Shown: positions 42,443 to 51,460 of the stretch, in pieces
Position numbering within the stretch: the stretch's first letter is position 1
Layout of the letters: each line of letters begins with the position of its first letter
Assembly (NCBI GenBank): GCA_023411815.1
Contig: JAEYOJ010000108.1
Coordinates: 17,217-81,216 of the forward strand
Length of the DNA: 64,000 bases
Direction of reading: 5' to 3'
Origin: Pseudomonadota bacterium
GTDB lineage: Bacteria; Desulfobacterota; Desulfovibrionia; Desulfovibrionales; Desulfovibrionaceae
Translations under genes and position numbers: made by a program
Notes under the pieces: generated by a model
The model's input: only the letters and a program-made list of their open reading frames with translations
The model's database searches: none
Told to the model about the DNA's origin: nothing

Positions 42443-43816
42443 ATGGCCAAGGGAATCGTCATCGCAGGCACGCACAGCGGCTGCGGCAAGACAACCGTGA
42501 CGCTGGCGCTCATGGCCGCCTTGCGGCGCAAGGGTCTGGTGGTCCAGCCCTTCAAGGTCGGGCCCGACTTCATCGATCCGGGACATCATGCCCTTGCCGC
42601 CGGCCGGCCAAGCCACAGCCTGGACGGATGGATGTGCGGCCGTCGGGCCGTGCAGGACATCTTCGCCCGCCATGCCTGGGACTCCGACATCGCCGTGGTG
42701 GAAGGCGTCATGGGCCTGTACGACGGCTTCTCGCCCGTGTCCGAGCAAGGCTCCACGGCCGAGGTGGCCAAGTGGCTCAGGCTGCCCGTGCTCCTGGTGG
42801 TCGACGCGCGCTCCATGGCCCGTTCGGCCGCCGCCCTGGTCAAGGGCTTCGCCGAGTTCGATCCGTTCCTGAGCCTGGCGGGCGTGGCCTTCAATCGGGC
42901 CGGCAGCGAGAATCACGCCAGGATTCTCGGCGAAACCATGGCCTTGCTCCCGGATGTGCCCCTGGCCGGCATCCTGCGCCGCCGCGAAGATATCGCGACC
43001 CCTTCACGACATCTGGGCCTGGTCACTGCCTGCGAGGCGCCGCCCGCGCCCGCGACCCTGGAGAGGCTGGCCGACTGGACCGAGCAGGGCCTGGACCTGA
43101 ACCGGCTGGTGGCCAACCTGCCGCACCTGGCCATATACCCGCCCGACGACCCGGACCTTCCCGAGCCGCAAGCCGTCATAGGGGTGGCCTGGGACAAAGC
43201 CTTCTGCTTCTACTACGGAGAAAACCTGCGCCTGCTGCGCGAAAGCGGTGCGCGGCTGATCTTCTTTTCGCCCATGGAGGACCAGACGCTGCCTCAAGGA
43301 TTGAGCGGCCTGTACCTGGGCGGAGGTTATCCCGAAGTGCACGCCCGCGAACTGGCCCAGAACAGGTCCATGCGCCGCGAAATCCGCGACTTCTGCCGCT
43401 CGGGCCGGCCTGTGCTGGCCGAGTGCGGCGGCTTCATGTACCTCATGGACTCGCTCGTCGGCGCACACGGCCAGAATTTTCCCATGGCCGGGGTTTTCCC
43501 TTTCACTGCCTCCATGAACGAACGCTTCTCGGCCCTGGGCTACAGGGAAGTGACCCTCGCGCGCGACTGCCCCCTGGGTCCGGCCGGGCTCAAGGCCCGC
43601 GGCCACGAATTCCACTACTCGTCCATCCCGGACCAGGCCTATGCCGCCGCCGGTCTGTACGCCGCCGCCGACCGCCGCAGCCCCTTGCCCAGGCCGGAGG
43701 GTTTTGCCGAGGGCAATGTCGTGGCCTCGTACATCCACCTGCATTTCAGCAGCAATCCGAGCCTGGCCCAGCGTTTCGTGGACGCCTGCGCCAGTGCCGT
43801 TCCCGCAAGCCGGTGA
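42443..43816 (+). CDS. cbiA: Cobyrinate a,c-diamide synthase
   Basis: Amidates cobyrinic acid at positions a and c using ATP and glutamine. 457 residues. An N-terminal P-loop domain (GTHSGCGKTTVTLALMAAL, FKVGPDFIDPGHH, VVEGVMGLYDG) is followed by a class I glutamine amidotransferase-like domain with GLYLGGGYPEVHA, the nucleophile Cys in LAECGGFMYL and RGHEFHYS. The symbol cobB is also used. ATG 42443 with GGGAG upstream; the open frame further 5' enters the structured intergenic region. cbiD overlaps its stop by four bases (GTGA). Confidence 0.94.
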   Translation: MAKGIVIAGTHSGCGKTTVTLALMAALRRKGLVVQPFKVGPDFIDPGHHALAAGRPSHSLDGWMCGRRAVQDIFARHAWDSDIAVVEGVMGLYDGFSPVSEQGSTAEVAKWLRLPVLLVVDARSMARSAAALVKGFAEFDPFLSLAGVAFNRAGSENHARILGETMALLPDVPLAGILRRREDIATPSRHLGLVTACEAPPAPATLERLADWTEQGLDLNRLVANLPHLAIYPPDDPDLPEPQAVIGVAWDKAFCFYYGENLRLLRESGARLIFFSPMEDQTLPQGLSGLYLGGGYPEVHARELAQNRSMRREIRDFCRSGRPVLAECGGFMYLMDSLVGAHGQNFPMAGVFPFTASMNERFSALGYREVTLARDCPLGPAGLKARGHEFHYSSIPDQAYAAAGLYAAADRRSPLPRPEGFAEGNVVASYIHLHFSSNPSLAQRFVDACASAVPASR

Positions 43817-44928
43817 CGCGGACCCTGCGCGAAGGATTCACTACCGGCACGGCCGCCGCCGCGGCTGCCAAAGCCGCCGCGCTCCTTCTGCTCACGGGCG
43901 CGGCCCCGGATACCGTGGACGTGCCCTTGCCTGCCGGCGGACGGCTGCGCATCCCCATTGCCTCCTGCCAGCGCGAAGGCCCCGGCGCGCGCGCGACGGT
44001 CGTCAAGGATGGCGGCGACGATCCGGACGCCACGCACGGAGCGGCCATCGAGTGCCTCGTGACCCTGGGCGGCCTGAAGCGTGGCGCGAATCACCCGAGA
44101 GAGGGCACCGCCGTCGACATCACGGGCGGCCGCGGCGTGGGCCTGGTCACCCGGCCCGGCCTGCCTGTGCCGCCCGGAGAGCCGGCCATCAATCCCGCCC
44201 CGCGCCGCCAGATCGCCGAAGCGCTGCGCGAGGCCATGGCCTCGGCAGGCTTCAATGGCGCGGCCAGCGTCCTGGTCGAGGTCCCGGACGGCGAAGCCAT
44301 CGCCAGGCGCACGCTCAACCCGCGCCTGGGCATCACGGGCGGCATCTCCATCCTGGGCACGCGCGGCACGGTGCGGCCTTACAGCCACGAGGCTTGGGCC
44401 GCCACGGTCAGCCAGAGCCTGGACGTGGCCCGCGCCGCCGGACTGGACGAGATATGCTGTTCAACCGGCGGCCGCAGCGAACGGCTGCTCATGGCCCTGC
44501 GGCCCGATCTGCCCGAGCTGGCCTTCATCCAGGCCGCCGACCACTTCGCCCACGCCATGGCCGAGGCCGGGCGCAAGGGCTTCACTCGCGTGACCTGGGG
44601 CGTGTTCTTCGGCAAGCTTGTCAAGCAGGCCCAGGGGCTGCCCCAGACGCACGCTCGCAACGCGCCGACCGACTTGCGCCGGCTGGCCGAGTTGTGCGCC
44701 ACCCTGGGAACCTCGGCTCCATCCGTGGACGCCGTGGCCAGAGCCAATACGGCCATGCACGCCCTGGAACTCCTCCAAACGGAACCCGCCCTGCCCGCAA
44801 TACTCCAGGAGCTGTGCCGCCTGGCTTCGGACCATGCGCGATGCTTCGCCGGGACCGACATGGAGGTCCGGCACGTGCTCTTCTCCATGGACGGCAGGCT
44901 GCTGGCGCGGTGGCCGAGCCGGACCTAG
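43813..44928 (+). CDS. cbiD: Cobalt-precorrin-5B C1-methyltransferase
   Basis: Methylates C1 in the anaerobic (early cobalt insertion) cobalamin pathway. 371 residues. Opens with LREGFTTGTAAAAAAKAA; further blocks are VKDGGDDPDATHG, GGRGVGLVTRPGL, NPRLGITGGISILGTRGTVRPYS and STGGRSE. The start is GTG 43813, overlapping the cbiA stop; the ORF itself opens upstream inside cbiA. A 73-base near-copy of its 3' end (44838-44910) occurs at 48738-48810. Confidence 0.94.
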   Translation: MTRTLREGFTTGTAAAAAAKAAALLLLTGAAPDTVDVPLPAGGRLRIPIASCQREGPGARATVVKDGGDDPDATHGAAIECLVTLGGLKRGANHPREGTAVDITGGRGVGLVTRPGLPVPPGEPAINPAPRRQIAEALREAMASAGFNGAASVLVEVPDGEAIARRTLNPRLGITGGISILGTRGTVRPYSHEAWAATVSQSLDVARAAGLDEICCSTGGRSERLLMALRPDLPELAFIQAADHFAHAMAEAGRKGFTRVTWGVFFGKLVKQAQGLPQTHARNAPTDLRRLAELCATLGTSAPSVDAVARANTAMHALELLQTEPALPAILQELCRLASDHARCFAGTDMEVRHVLFSMDGRLLARWPSRT

Positions 44929-45607
44929 GCCAACCACGGCAGATACTCCGGCCGCTTTTCAAGCTCTCCCTCCTGTCTCATGCGCTGCAAACACCGGCAG
45001 GAACTCATCCTGTCTTGCAGGCAACTGGAATCCCCCAATCCATTTCCGGCCATGACTCCCGTAGCCGGCACAAGGCCTGTCCAAGCGAATGCCCCCCTGC
45101 ATCCTTGCGCTTCTAAAGCATTCGCTTTTGAAAATGCTCTGCATGTCCTGCGTCGGCATGGCTTGCAGACGGCCTCGGCGTAGCCGCAATTCACTTGCGC
45201 CGGCAACGCCGGAGCGGGCGTCTTAATAGCAACCTGCCATAGATATGTTTGCTGACACTCCCCTCAACCTTAAGCAGACATGACAGTATAATTCATAATT
45301 TTATATAGATGGCTTTGTTGAATGGCTGTTCAATAAGAAATATGCCACAAGCCTCTATTGCCCGAGGGATATGTGCCGATATGCACCTATAGCTAGGCAG
45401 GAGCCTTTCAAAATCTCATTCAATGACTTGCCAGGATGGCTATCAAGCGAAGCCGCACTGTCCAAACCGGCCTATATTAATAGGCTTATATGCCTGCACC
45501 CACAATTTAACGACACAGGAGGAATATCGACAAGCTGTATACGGCCTTACAAGCGCATGGTTGGGCAGTTTTTTCTTGAGCATCTCTATCCTTTGGGAGC
45601 ACCCCCC
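44929..45607 (+). other. Intergenic region between cbiD and chemoreceptor gene
   Basis: 680 bases. The first 250 are GC-rich and the last 400 AT-rich. No supported gene; the frame open to 45371 upstream of the receptor lacks a ribosome binding site. A TATAAT-like box occurs near 45287-45292 (agTATAATtc) and GCCGATAT, resembling a sigma-28 -10 element, near 45373, without a matching -35. Confidence 0.4.
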
Positions 45608-47797
45608 ATGAACTGGTTTCAGAATTTGCGCGTCATGACCAAGATGATGCTGTCCTTCGGGATAGTCATTTCAATTCTTGTCTTCCTGGGAGTTTTCTCC
45701 ATAAACAAACTCGAAACAGTGAACGCCCTAGCCACGGAAATTAAAGACAATTGGCTGCCGAGCACCCGTGCCACCGGCGATATGACCGCCATTATCACTG
45801 AACACCGTACGTACTCCCTGCAGCACATCCTCTCCGTGACAACCGATAAAATGACTGAATACGAGCGGCTCATGGCGGACAGCGTGGAGCGAATGAGCAG
45901 GATCCAGAGAGAGTTCGAACCGCTCATGACCTCGCCCGAAGAGCGCCTGATCTTCGAGGAACTCAGAAAGGGCTGGGCAAGCTACCTGGCCGAAAACGCA
46001 AAGATCATCGATCTCTCCAGGCGTGAAGAGCAGGAGATGGCCAAGGAACTGTCCCGTGGCGCCGCCTTCGCGTATCTCACGGAAGTCCGTACGGCCGCTG
46101 GCAAGCTCAAGGAAATCAACCTCCAGGGCGCAATCGCGGCGGACAAACGCGGCGATGAGATATACGACTCCGCCCGTCTGGCCATCACGGCGCTCCTTGC
46201 GGGTTCATCCATCCTTGCCCTGGCCCTGGCCTTCTTCTTTGCGCGCTCAATGGTCAAAACCATCAGGCAGGGCGTGGCCTTTGCGGAGGGCCTGGCCGTC
46301 GGCGACCTGGACCAGACTCTGGACGTGCAGCAGAAGGACGAACTGGGCACTCTGGCGAGGTCCCTGCGCGGGATCGCCGAGGCCGAAAAGTCCGTTGCGC
46401 AGCTGACTTCGGCATTGTCCAAAGGCAACCTGGCCGTCACGGTCAAGGAACGCTCGGACAAGGACCAGCTCATGCGTTCCCTGGCGGCCATGGTCGAAGC
46501 CGACAAGCAGGTGGCCGACGTAGCCGGCAAGCTGGCCAGAGGCGACCTGGGCGTAAAGGTGGCCAAACGCTCCGCCGAGGACGTGCTCATGGCCTCCCTG
46601 GGCGAGATGGTCGCGGCCGAGAAGAACATCGCCGAGATCACCAAGCGCCTGGCCAAGGGCGACCTGGGCGTGGAGGTGGCCAAGCGATCCGCCGAGGACG
46701 CGCTCATGGCCTCCCTGGCCGAGATGGTCACGGCCGAGAAGAACATCGCCGAGATCGCCAAACGTCTGGCCAAGGGCGACCTGAGCATGGAGACGACCAC
46801 GCGATCCGCCGAGGACGTGCTCATGGCCTCACTGGGCGAAATGGTTACCAGAGTGCGTGAAGTCGTGGGCGAGATTCAGGAGGCGTCCAGCAACGTGGCC
46901 TCGGGCAGCGAGGAGCTTTCGGCCGCAAGCGAATCCATGTCCCAGGGTGCCACGGAGCAGGCCGCAAGCGTGGAGGAAGTCTCCTCCTCCATGGAACAGA
47001 TGGCCGCCAACATCCGCCAGAACGCCGACAACGCGCAGCAGACCGAGAAGATCGCCCTGCAGTCAGCGGGCGACGCCGAGCAGGGTGGCCAGGCCGTGGG
47101 CGAAACCGTGGCCGCCATGAGGGACATCGCGGAAAAGATATCCATCATCGAGGAGATCGCCCGCCAGACCAACCTCCTGGCCCTCAACGCGGCCATCGAG
47201 GCGGCCCGCGCAGGCGAGCACGGCAAGGGCTTCGCCGTGGTGGCAGCCGAGGTGCGCAAGCTGGCCGAACGCAGCGGAGAGGCCGCCGGCGAGATCCGCG
47301 AACTCTCGGCGAGCAGCGTGGCCGTGGCGGAGAAAGCCGGTCACATGCTGAACAAGATGGTCCCGGACATCAAGAGGACCGCCGACCTCGTGCAGGAGAT
47401 CGCCGCGGCCAGCCGCGAACAGAACGCCGGAGCCGAGCAGATCAACAAGGCCGTGCAGCAGTTGGACAAGGTGGTGCAGCAGAACGCCGCGGGCGCCGAG
47501 GAAATGGCCTCCACGAGCGAGGAGCTTTCCAGCCAGGCCGAGCAGCTCCAGGCCACCATCGGCTTCTTCCGTCTGGGCGGCAACGGTGACTCGTACAGGC
47601 CCAAGCACCACGCGCCCATGCGCGGCGTGCGGGCGACGGGTAGTTTGCACGGTGGCAAGCCGCAGCACGCCATGCCCGCTCGCAGCGGTTCGGACATGCA
47701 TGCACCCCGCCCCGTGAGTGGAAACGGCCGCGCAGGCCACACGTTTGTGCTTGCCGAAGGCGATCAGGACCTGGACCGCGAGTTCGAGCGCCTCTAG
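45608..47797 (+). CDS. Methyl-accepting chemotaxis protein with poly-HAMP array (receptor A)
   Basis: 729 residues. N-terminal membrane helix (about 9-31), a four-helix-bundle periplasmic sensor (about 35-190), second helix (about 192-212), and a canonical HAMP. Four tandem 39-residue HAMP-like units follow (residues 268-423), then the MCP signalling domain with [43 protein letters not shown]. The C-terminus is a flexible linker ending DREFERL, a likely tether for methylation enzymes. ATG 45608 is preceded by GGGAG. Close paralogue of 49285-51363, which has one repeat fewer. cheW lies downstream. Confidence 0.93.
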   Translation: MNWFQNLRVMTKMMLSFGIVISILVFLGVFSINKLETVNALATEIKDNWLPSTRATGDMTAIITEHRTYSLQHILSVTTDKMTEYERLMADSVERMSRIQREFEPLMTSPEERLIFEELRKGWASYLAENAKIIDLSRREEQEMAKELSRGAAFAYLTEVRTAAGKLKEINLQGAIAADKRGDEIYDSARLAITALLAGSSILALALAFFFARSMVKTIRQGVAFAEGLAVGDLDQTLDVQQKDELGTLARSLRGIAEAEKSVAQLTSALSKGNLAVTVKERSDKDQLMRSLAAMVEADKQVADVAGKLARGDLGVKVAKRSAEDVLMASLGEMVAAEKNIAEITKRLAKGDLGVEVAKRSAEDALMASLAEMVTAEKNIAEIAKRLAKGDLSMETTTRSAEDVLMASLGEMVTRVREVVGEIQEASSNVASGSEELSAASESMSQGATEQAASVEEVSSSMEQMAANIRQNADNAQQTEKIALQSAGDAEQGGQAVGETVAAMRDIAEKISIIEEIARQTNLLALNAAIEAARAGEHGKGFAVVAAEVRKLAERSGEAAGEIRELSASSVAVAEKAGHMLNKMVPDIKRTADLVQEIAAASREQNAGAEQINKAVQQLDKVVQQNAAGAEEMASTSEELSSQAEQLQATIGFFRLGGNGDSYRPKHHAPMRGVRATGSLHGGKPQHAMPARSGSDMHAPRPVSGNGRAGHTFVLAEGDQDLDREFERL
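46409..46876 (+). repeat. Four tandem 117-bp units coding HAMP-like modules in receptor A
   Basis: Units at 46409-46525, 46526-46642, 46643-46759 and 46760-46876. Each encodes 39 residues with the pattern L-A-(K/R)-G-D-L-x-V...R-S-A-E-D-x-L-M-A-S-L-x-E-M-V. Units 2 to 4 are very similar at the DNA level, indicating recent internal duplication. Confidence 0.85.
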
Positions 47798-47847
47798 CCA
47801 AGGCCACACGACGTAAGCACCCGCAAGGTGCGCCTGTCCCCAGCCGT

Positions 47848-47872
47848 CCTGGTCGAGCACTGCTCGACCAGG
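47848..47872. repeat. 25-base perfect palindrome after receptor A
   Basis: CCTGGTCGAGCA, a central C, and TGCTCGACCAGG: 12 bp each side. Located 50 bases after the receptor stop and about 90 bases before cheW. It could be a hairpin terminator or processing site with a tight loop, or a dyad operator. The second receptor gene is followed by a hairpin of related sequence (CCTGGTTGAG/CTCAACCAGG). Confidence 0.65.
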
Positions 47873-47959
47873 ATACTCGGGACGCACAGCGGACTGCCTC
47901 GATACGGCACAAGCAAGGCAGCGCGGCTGCCATCGAAAACGACAGCGGAGAAGAACATC

Positions 47960-48454
47960 ATGAACGCGAGCTTGTCCGGCCAGTATTTGACCTTCACTCT
48001 GGATGGCGGCGCTTTCGCCCTGGACATCGCCACCGTGCGCGAAGTCCTCGAAATGCCCGCGATCACCCGCGTGCCCCGTGCGCCGCGGTACATGCGCGGC
48101 GTCATCAACCTGCGCGGCAATGGCGTGCCCGTGGTGGACATGCGCCGCAAGTTCGGCCTGCCCGATGCCGAGCGCACGGTGAACACGTGCATCATCATCG
48201 CCGAAGTGATCCACGAGGGTGCTTCAGGGCTGCTCGGAGCACTAGTGGATGCCGTGCGCGAGGTGGTGGAAATTCCCGCATCGGCACTTCTCCCGCCTCC
48301 ACGCATGGGTTCGGCCGTGAGCACCGAGTACCTGCACGCCATGGGCAAGCTCGATTCGGACTTCGTGCTCATTCTCGACCCGGAACGCGTCTTCTCGCTT
48401 CAGGAACTCATGGTTCCTTCATCAGGCTCCGAGATGGACGACGCGGCAGCCTGA
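47960..48454 (+). CDS. cheW: Chemotaxis coupling protein CheW
   Basis: 164 residues. Adaptor linking receptors to the CheA kinase. A single CheW domain: QYLTFTLDGGAFALDIATVREVLEM, ITRVPRAPRYMRGVINLRGNGVPVVDMRRKFG and the second SH3-like subdomain with LVDAVREVVEIPASALLPPP. ATG 47960 with GGAGAAG upstream; a longer frame to 47828 would cover the palindrome. Its location between two near-identical receptors suggests a dedicated signalling set. Confidence 0.94.
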   Translation: MNASLSGQYLTFTLDGGAFALDIATVREVLEMPAITRVPRAPRYMRGVINLRGNGVPVVDMRRKFGLPDAERTVNTCIIIAEVIHEGASGLLGALVDAVREVVEIPASALLPPPRMGSAVSTEYLHAMGKLDSDFVLILDPERVFSLQELMVPSSGSEMDDAAA

Positions 48455-48737
48455 TACCGGGAGGACCACGCCGCCGATATCGCAAGGCTCAACGCATCAG
48501 GAGCGGGCCATATCTTGTCCGGCTTGCGAACAGGTAGTTGAATCGCTTTGCAAACACTCGGCCTGAGCAATCACGAGCGCCGCAAACTTGCTTCCGTACG
48601 TTCTCCTTATTCGGGGATCGCGGCAACGGATGCACCCGCATCGGTATCCGCGTGGATTCGAAAGCCTGCTCATCATGATCTCCCGCGCTGTCGCTGACGG
48701 CTACGGCGCGGGAGACAATAGGGCAGCTCATAATAAC

Positions 48738-48810
48738 GCGATGTTTCGCGGGGACCGACATGGAGGTCCGGCACGTGCTCTTCTCCATGGACGGCAGGCT
48801 GGTGGCACGA
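48738..48810 (+). pseudogene. Duplicated fragment of the cbiD 3' end
   Basis: Seventy-three bases match 44838-44910 inside cbiD with five substitutions, at an offset of exactly 3900 bases. The fragment keeps the codons for GTDMEVRHVLFSMDGRL but has no flanking gene. It sits upstream of the second poly-HAMP receptor just as real cbiD sits upstream of the first, so it marks an old tandem duplication. Confidence 0.85.
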
Positions 48811-49284
48811 AACCAGCGCCGCCTATGAGCGCATGATCATGCCCCGGGAGCCGTCACCGCGCTTCGCCTGATCACTTATCCCCCGGCACACTTAGCGCCT
48901 CTCTTCTTCCTTTCCTTAACAGTTTGCAATTGTTGCCTTACGTATCCAGCGATACGCCACAACGTTGAATTACGCACGAACCGGCAACAACAAACTCTAT
49001 AGCCTACTCAATAGACCTATATTAACCCTGCCGGGCTTCACAACCTAATGTCCAGCAAACAATTGTCGATAGATAATATTAATACCAATCCAAACAGTTT
49101 GACGCAGCTCCTGGTCGCCCCATACGCAAGCAGCAAACCTGCGTGAATGATTATCGGCCACATTTCGGCTTTGCCACGCTGTCGTCATGACTTTGATTCA
49201 AAGCATGAGCGTATAAACGCTGCATCCCTTTTAAATGCATAGACAAGCAGACTTACGTGACATTTCATATCCAGGGGGCATAGC
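48811..49284 (+). other. AT-richer intergenic region upstream of receptor B
   Basis: About 470 bases with no supported gene. GC content falls towards the receptor start. No confident promoter; little similarity to the region upstream of receptor A despite the shared flanking fragment. Confidence 0.4.
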
Positions 49285-51363
49285 ATGAGCTGGTTTCATA
49301 ATTTGCGCGTTACTACAAAAATGTTGTTGGTATTCGGGGTGGTCATCGCGATCCTCGTCTTTCTCGGTGCCTTCTCCATCAACAAGCTGGCGACCGTGAA
49401 CGACCTTGCCACGGAGATGGAGGAGAACTGGCTGCCAAGCACGCGCGCGACCGGGGACCTAGTCGCCCTAGCCAATTACCACCGAATACTAACCCTACAG
49501 CATATTCTCGCCCAAAGCGCTGAGCAAATGGCCGAATATGAACGCCGCATGGCCCAAGCCGATGAGAGTTTGGGCAAAGCCCAGAAGATGTACGAGCCGC
49601 TCATAAGCCTCCCGGAGGAACGCGCGACCTACGATGAGTTCAAGAAGCTCTGGACGGTATACCGCGCTGAGATTGAGAGAATTATCGCTTACTCCAGAGA
49701 CGGCCAGACTGAAACGGCCCTGGAGTTGGCTCGCGGCTCTAGCGCCGCCGGCATCGCCAAGGTGCGAGTGGCCGCCGAGACGCTTAAGGAACTCAACCTC
49801 CAAGGCGGCATTGCGGCGAGCCTGCGCGGCGACGAAATCTACGCCGACACGCGCATGGCCATCATCGTGCTCCTCGCGGGCTCTTCGGTCCTGGCCCTGC
49901 TGATCGCCTTCCTCTTCGCCCGCTCCATGGCCAAGACCATCAGGCAGGGCGTGGAATTCGCGCAGGGCCTGGCCGTGGGCGACCTGGACCAGACCCTGAA
50001 CGTGCACCAGAAGGACGAACTGGGCATTCTGGCGGACTCCTTGCGTGGAATCGCGGCGGCGGAGAAATCCATCACGGATATGACCACGGCGCTGTCCAGA
50101 GGCGACCTGAGCGTGACGATCAAGGAGCGCTCGGACAAGGACCGGCTCATGCGTTCCCTGGCGACCATGGTCGCGGCGGAAAAGCTGGTGGCCGAGGTGG
50201 CCGGCAAGCTGGCCAAGGGCGACCTTGGGGTAGCCGTGACCAAGCGCTCCGCCGAGGACGCGCTCATGGCCTCTCTGGGCGAAATGGTTCAGGCCGAGAA
50301 GGAGATCGCCGACACCGCCAGACGCCTGGCCAAGGGAGACCTGGGCGTGGAGGTGGCCAAGCGCTCCGCCGAGGACGTGCTCATGGCCTCCCTGGGCGAG
50401 ATGGTCACCAGATTGCGCGAGGTGGTGAGCGAGATTCTCGAGGCGTCCAGCAACGTGGCCTCGGGCAGCGAGGAGCTGTCGGCCTCCAGCGAATCCATGT
50501 CACAGGGCGCCACGGAGCAGGCCGCCAGCGTGGAGGAAGTCTCCGCCAGCATGGAGGAGATGGCCGCCAACATCCGCCAGAATGCTGAGAACGCCCAGCA
50601 GACCGAGAAGATCGCGCTCAAGGCCGCCAAGGACGCCAAGGAGGGCGGCGAGGCCGTGGAGCAGACCGTGGGGGCCATGAAGGAAATCGCGGTGAAGGTT
50701 TCCATCATCGAGGAGATCGCCCGCCAGACCAACCTCCTGGCCCTCAACGCGGCCATCGAGGCGGCCCGCGCAGGCGAGCATGGCAAGGGCTTCGCCGTGG
50801 TGGCCGCCGAAGTGCGCAAGCTGGCCGAGCGCAGCGGCGCCGCTGCCGGCGAGATCAGCGAGCTGTCCTCCACGAGCGTGGAAGTCGCCGAAAAGGCCGG
50901 CCAGATGCTCGTGCGAATCGTGCCCGACATCCAGAAGACCGCCGACCTCGTGCAGGAGATCGCCGCGGCCAGCCATGAGCAGAACGCAGGCGCCGAACAG
51001 ATCAACAAGGCCGTGCAGCAGCTCGACAGCGTCGTGCAGCAGAACGCCTCGGCCGCCGAGGAGATGGCCTCCACGAGCGAGGAGCTTTCCAGCCAGGCAG
51101 AGCAGTTGCAGCAAACCATCGGCTTCTTCCGCCTGGGGGACATGGGCGGTTCGTACAGGCCCGCGCACCAGGCGGCCATGCGCAACTCCCAGGTCGCCAA
51201 GCTGCCCGCCAAGGGCAGGCAGCAATCCGCCGCTCCCGCGAACGTCGACGCCGGTAGGCCGCAGGGCGCGCGTCCCGCTGGCGGCAACGGCCGTTCCGGC
51301 CATGCGTACAGCCTTACCGAGGGCGATTTGCAGGACCAGGATCGCGACTTCGAGCGCTTCTGA
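49285..51363 (+). CDS. Methyl-accepting chemotaxis protein with poly-HAMP array (receptor B)
   Basis: 692 residues, same order as receptor A: membrane helix, four-helix-bundle sensor, second helix, canonical HAMP, three 39-residue HAMP-like units (residues 268-384), signalling domain, linker and C-terminal tail RDFERF. The N-terminus [35 protein letters not shown] is nearly the same as in receptor A, and the signalling domains are highly similar; the sensor bundles differ most. Start ATG 49285 with GGGGG upstream. Followed by a strong terminator. Confidence 0.93.
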   Translation: MSWFHNLRVTTKMLLVFGVVIAILVFLGAFSINKLATVNDLATEMEENWLPSTRATGDLVALANYHRILTLQHILAQSAEQMAEYERRMAQADESLGKAQKMYEPLISLPEERATYDEFKKLWTVYRAEIERIIAYSRDGQTETALELARGSSAAGIAKVRVAAETLKELNLQGGIAASLRGDEIYADTRMAIIVLLAGSSVLALLIAFLFARSMAKTIRQGVEFAQGLAVGDLDQTLNVHQKDELGILADSLRGIAAAEKSITDMTTALSRGDLSVTIKERSDKDRLMRSLATMVAAEKLVAEVAGKLAKGDLGVAVTKRSAEDALMASLGEMVQAEKEIADTARRLAKGDLGVEVAKRSAEDVLMASLGEMVTRLREVVSEILEASSNVASGSEELSASSESMSQGATEQAASVEEVSASMEEMAANIRQNAENAQQTEKIALKAAKDAKEGGEAVEQTVGAMKEIAVKVSIIEEIARQTNLLALNAAIEAARAGEHGKGFAVVAAEVRKLAERSGAAAGEISELSSTSVEVAEKAGQMLVRIVPDIQKTADLVQEIAAASHEQNAGAEQINKAVQQLDSVVQQNASAAEEMASTSEELSSQAEQLQQTIGFFRLGDMGGSYRPAHQAAMRNSQVAKLPAKGRQQSAAPANVDAGRPQGARPAGGNGRSGHAYSLTEGDLQDQDRDFERF
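50086..50436 (+). repeat. Three tandem 117-bp units coding HAMP-like modules in receptor B
   Basis: Units at 50086-50202, 50203-50319 and 50320-50436, the first starting at the same residue number (268) as in receptor A. Unit 3 of this array is nearly the same in protein sequence as unit 3 of receptor A. Confidence 0.85.
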
Positions 51364-51400
51364 TAGCCCGGCATCCCGCCGCTGGCAAAAAACGCCGTAA

Positions 51401-51443
51401 AATGAAAGCCCTGGTTGAGTCCCGCTCAACCAGGGCTTTCATT
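51401..51443. terminator. Bidirectional terminator between receptor B and the unknown membrane protein gene
   Basis: Perfect 19-bp stem from AATGAAAGCCCTGGTTGAG (51401-51419) and its complement at 51425-51443, with a 5-base loop. Both flanks carry A/T at the stem base, so it can serve the convergent genes on both strands. Confidence 0.85.
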
Positions 51444-51460
51444 GTCAGCCGAGCGTTTGA

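Noticed and set aside
42220..43812. Upstream part of the cbiD frame as a large cbiA-cbiD fusion protein
   Set aside because: In that frame the cbiA region gives Arg/Pro-rich nonsense; real CbiA is read in the other frame and ends at 43816.
44925..45206. 93-codon minus-strand ORF downstream of cbiD
   Set aside because: No start signal, no motif, Cys/Arg-rich translation typical of a chance frame.
45371..45607. N-terminal extension of receptor A (79 more residues)
   Set aside because: AT-rich non-receptor sequence without ribosome binding site; the paralogue starts at the equivalent of 45608.
48489..48788. 99-codon minus-strand ORF between cheW and receptor B
   Set aside because: Its first part is antisense to the duplicated cbiD fragment, it has no ribosome binding site, and the remainder has no recognisable content.
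48811..49284. CRISPR array or other direct-repeat array in AT-rich intergenic regions
   Set aside because: No regularly spaced direct repeats were seen here or anywhere else in the window; the only tandem repeats are the in-frame HAMP units.
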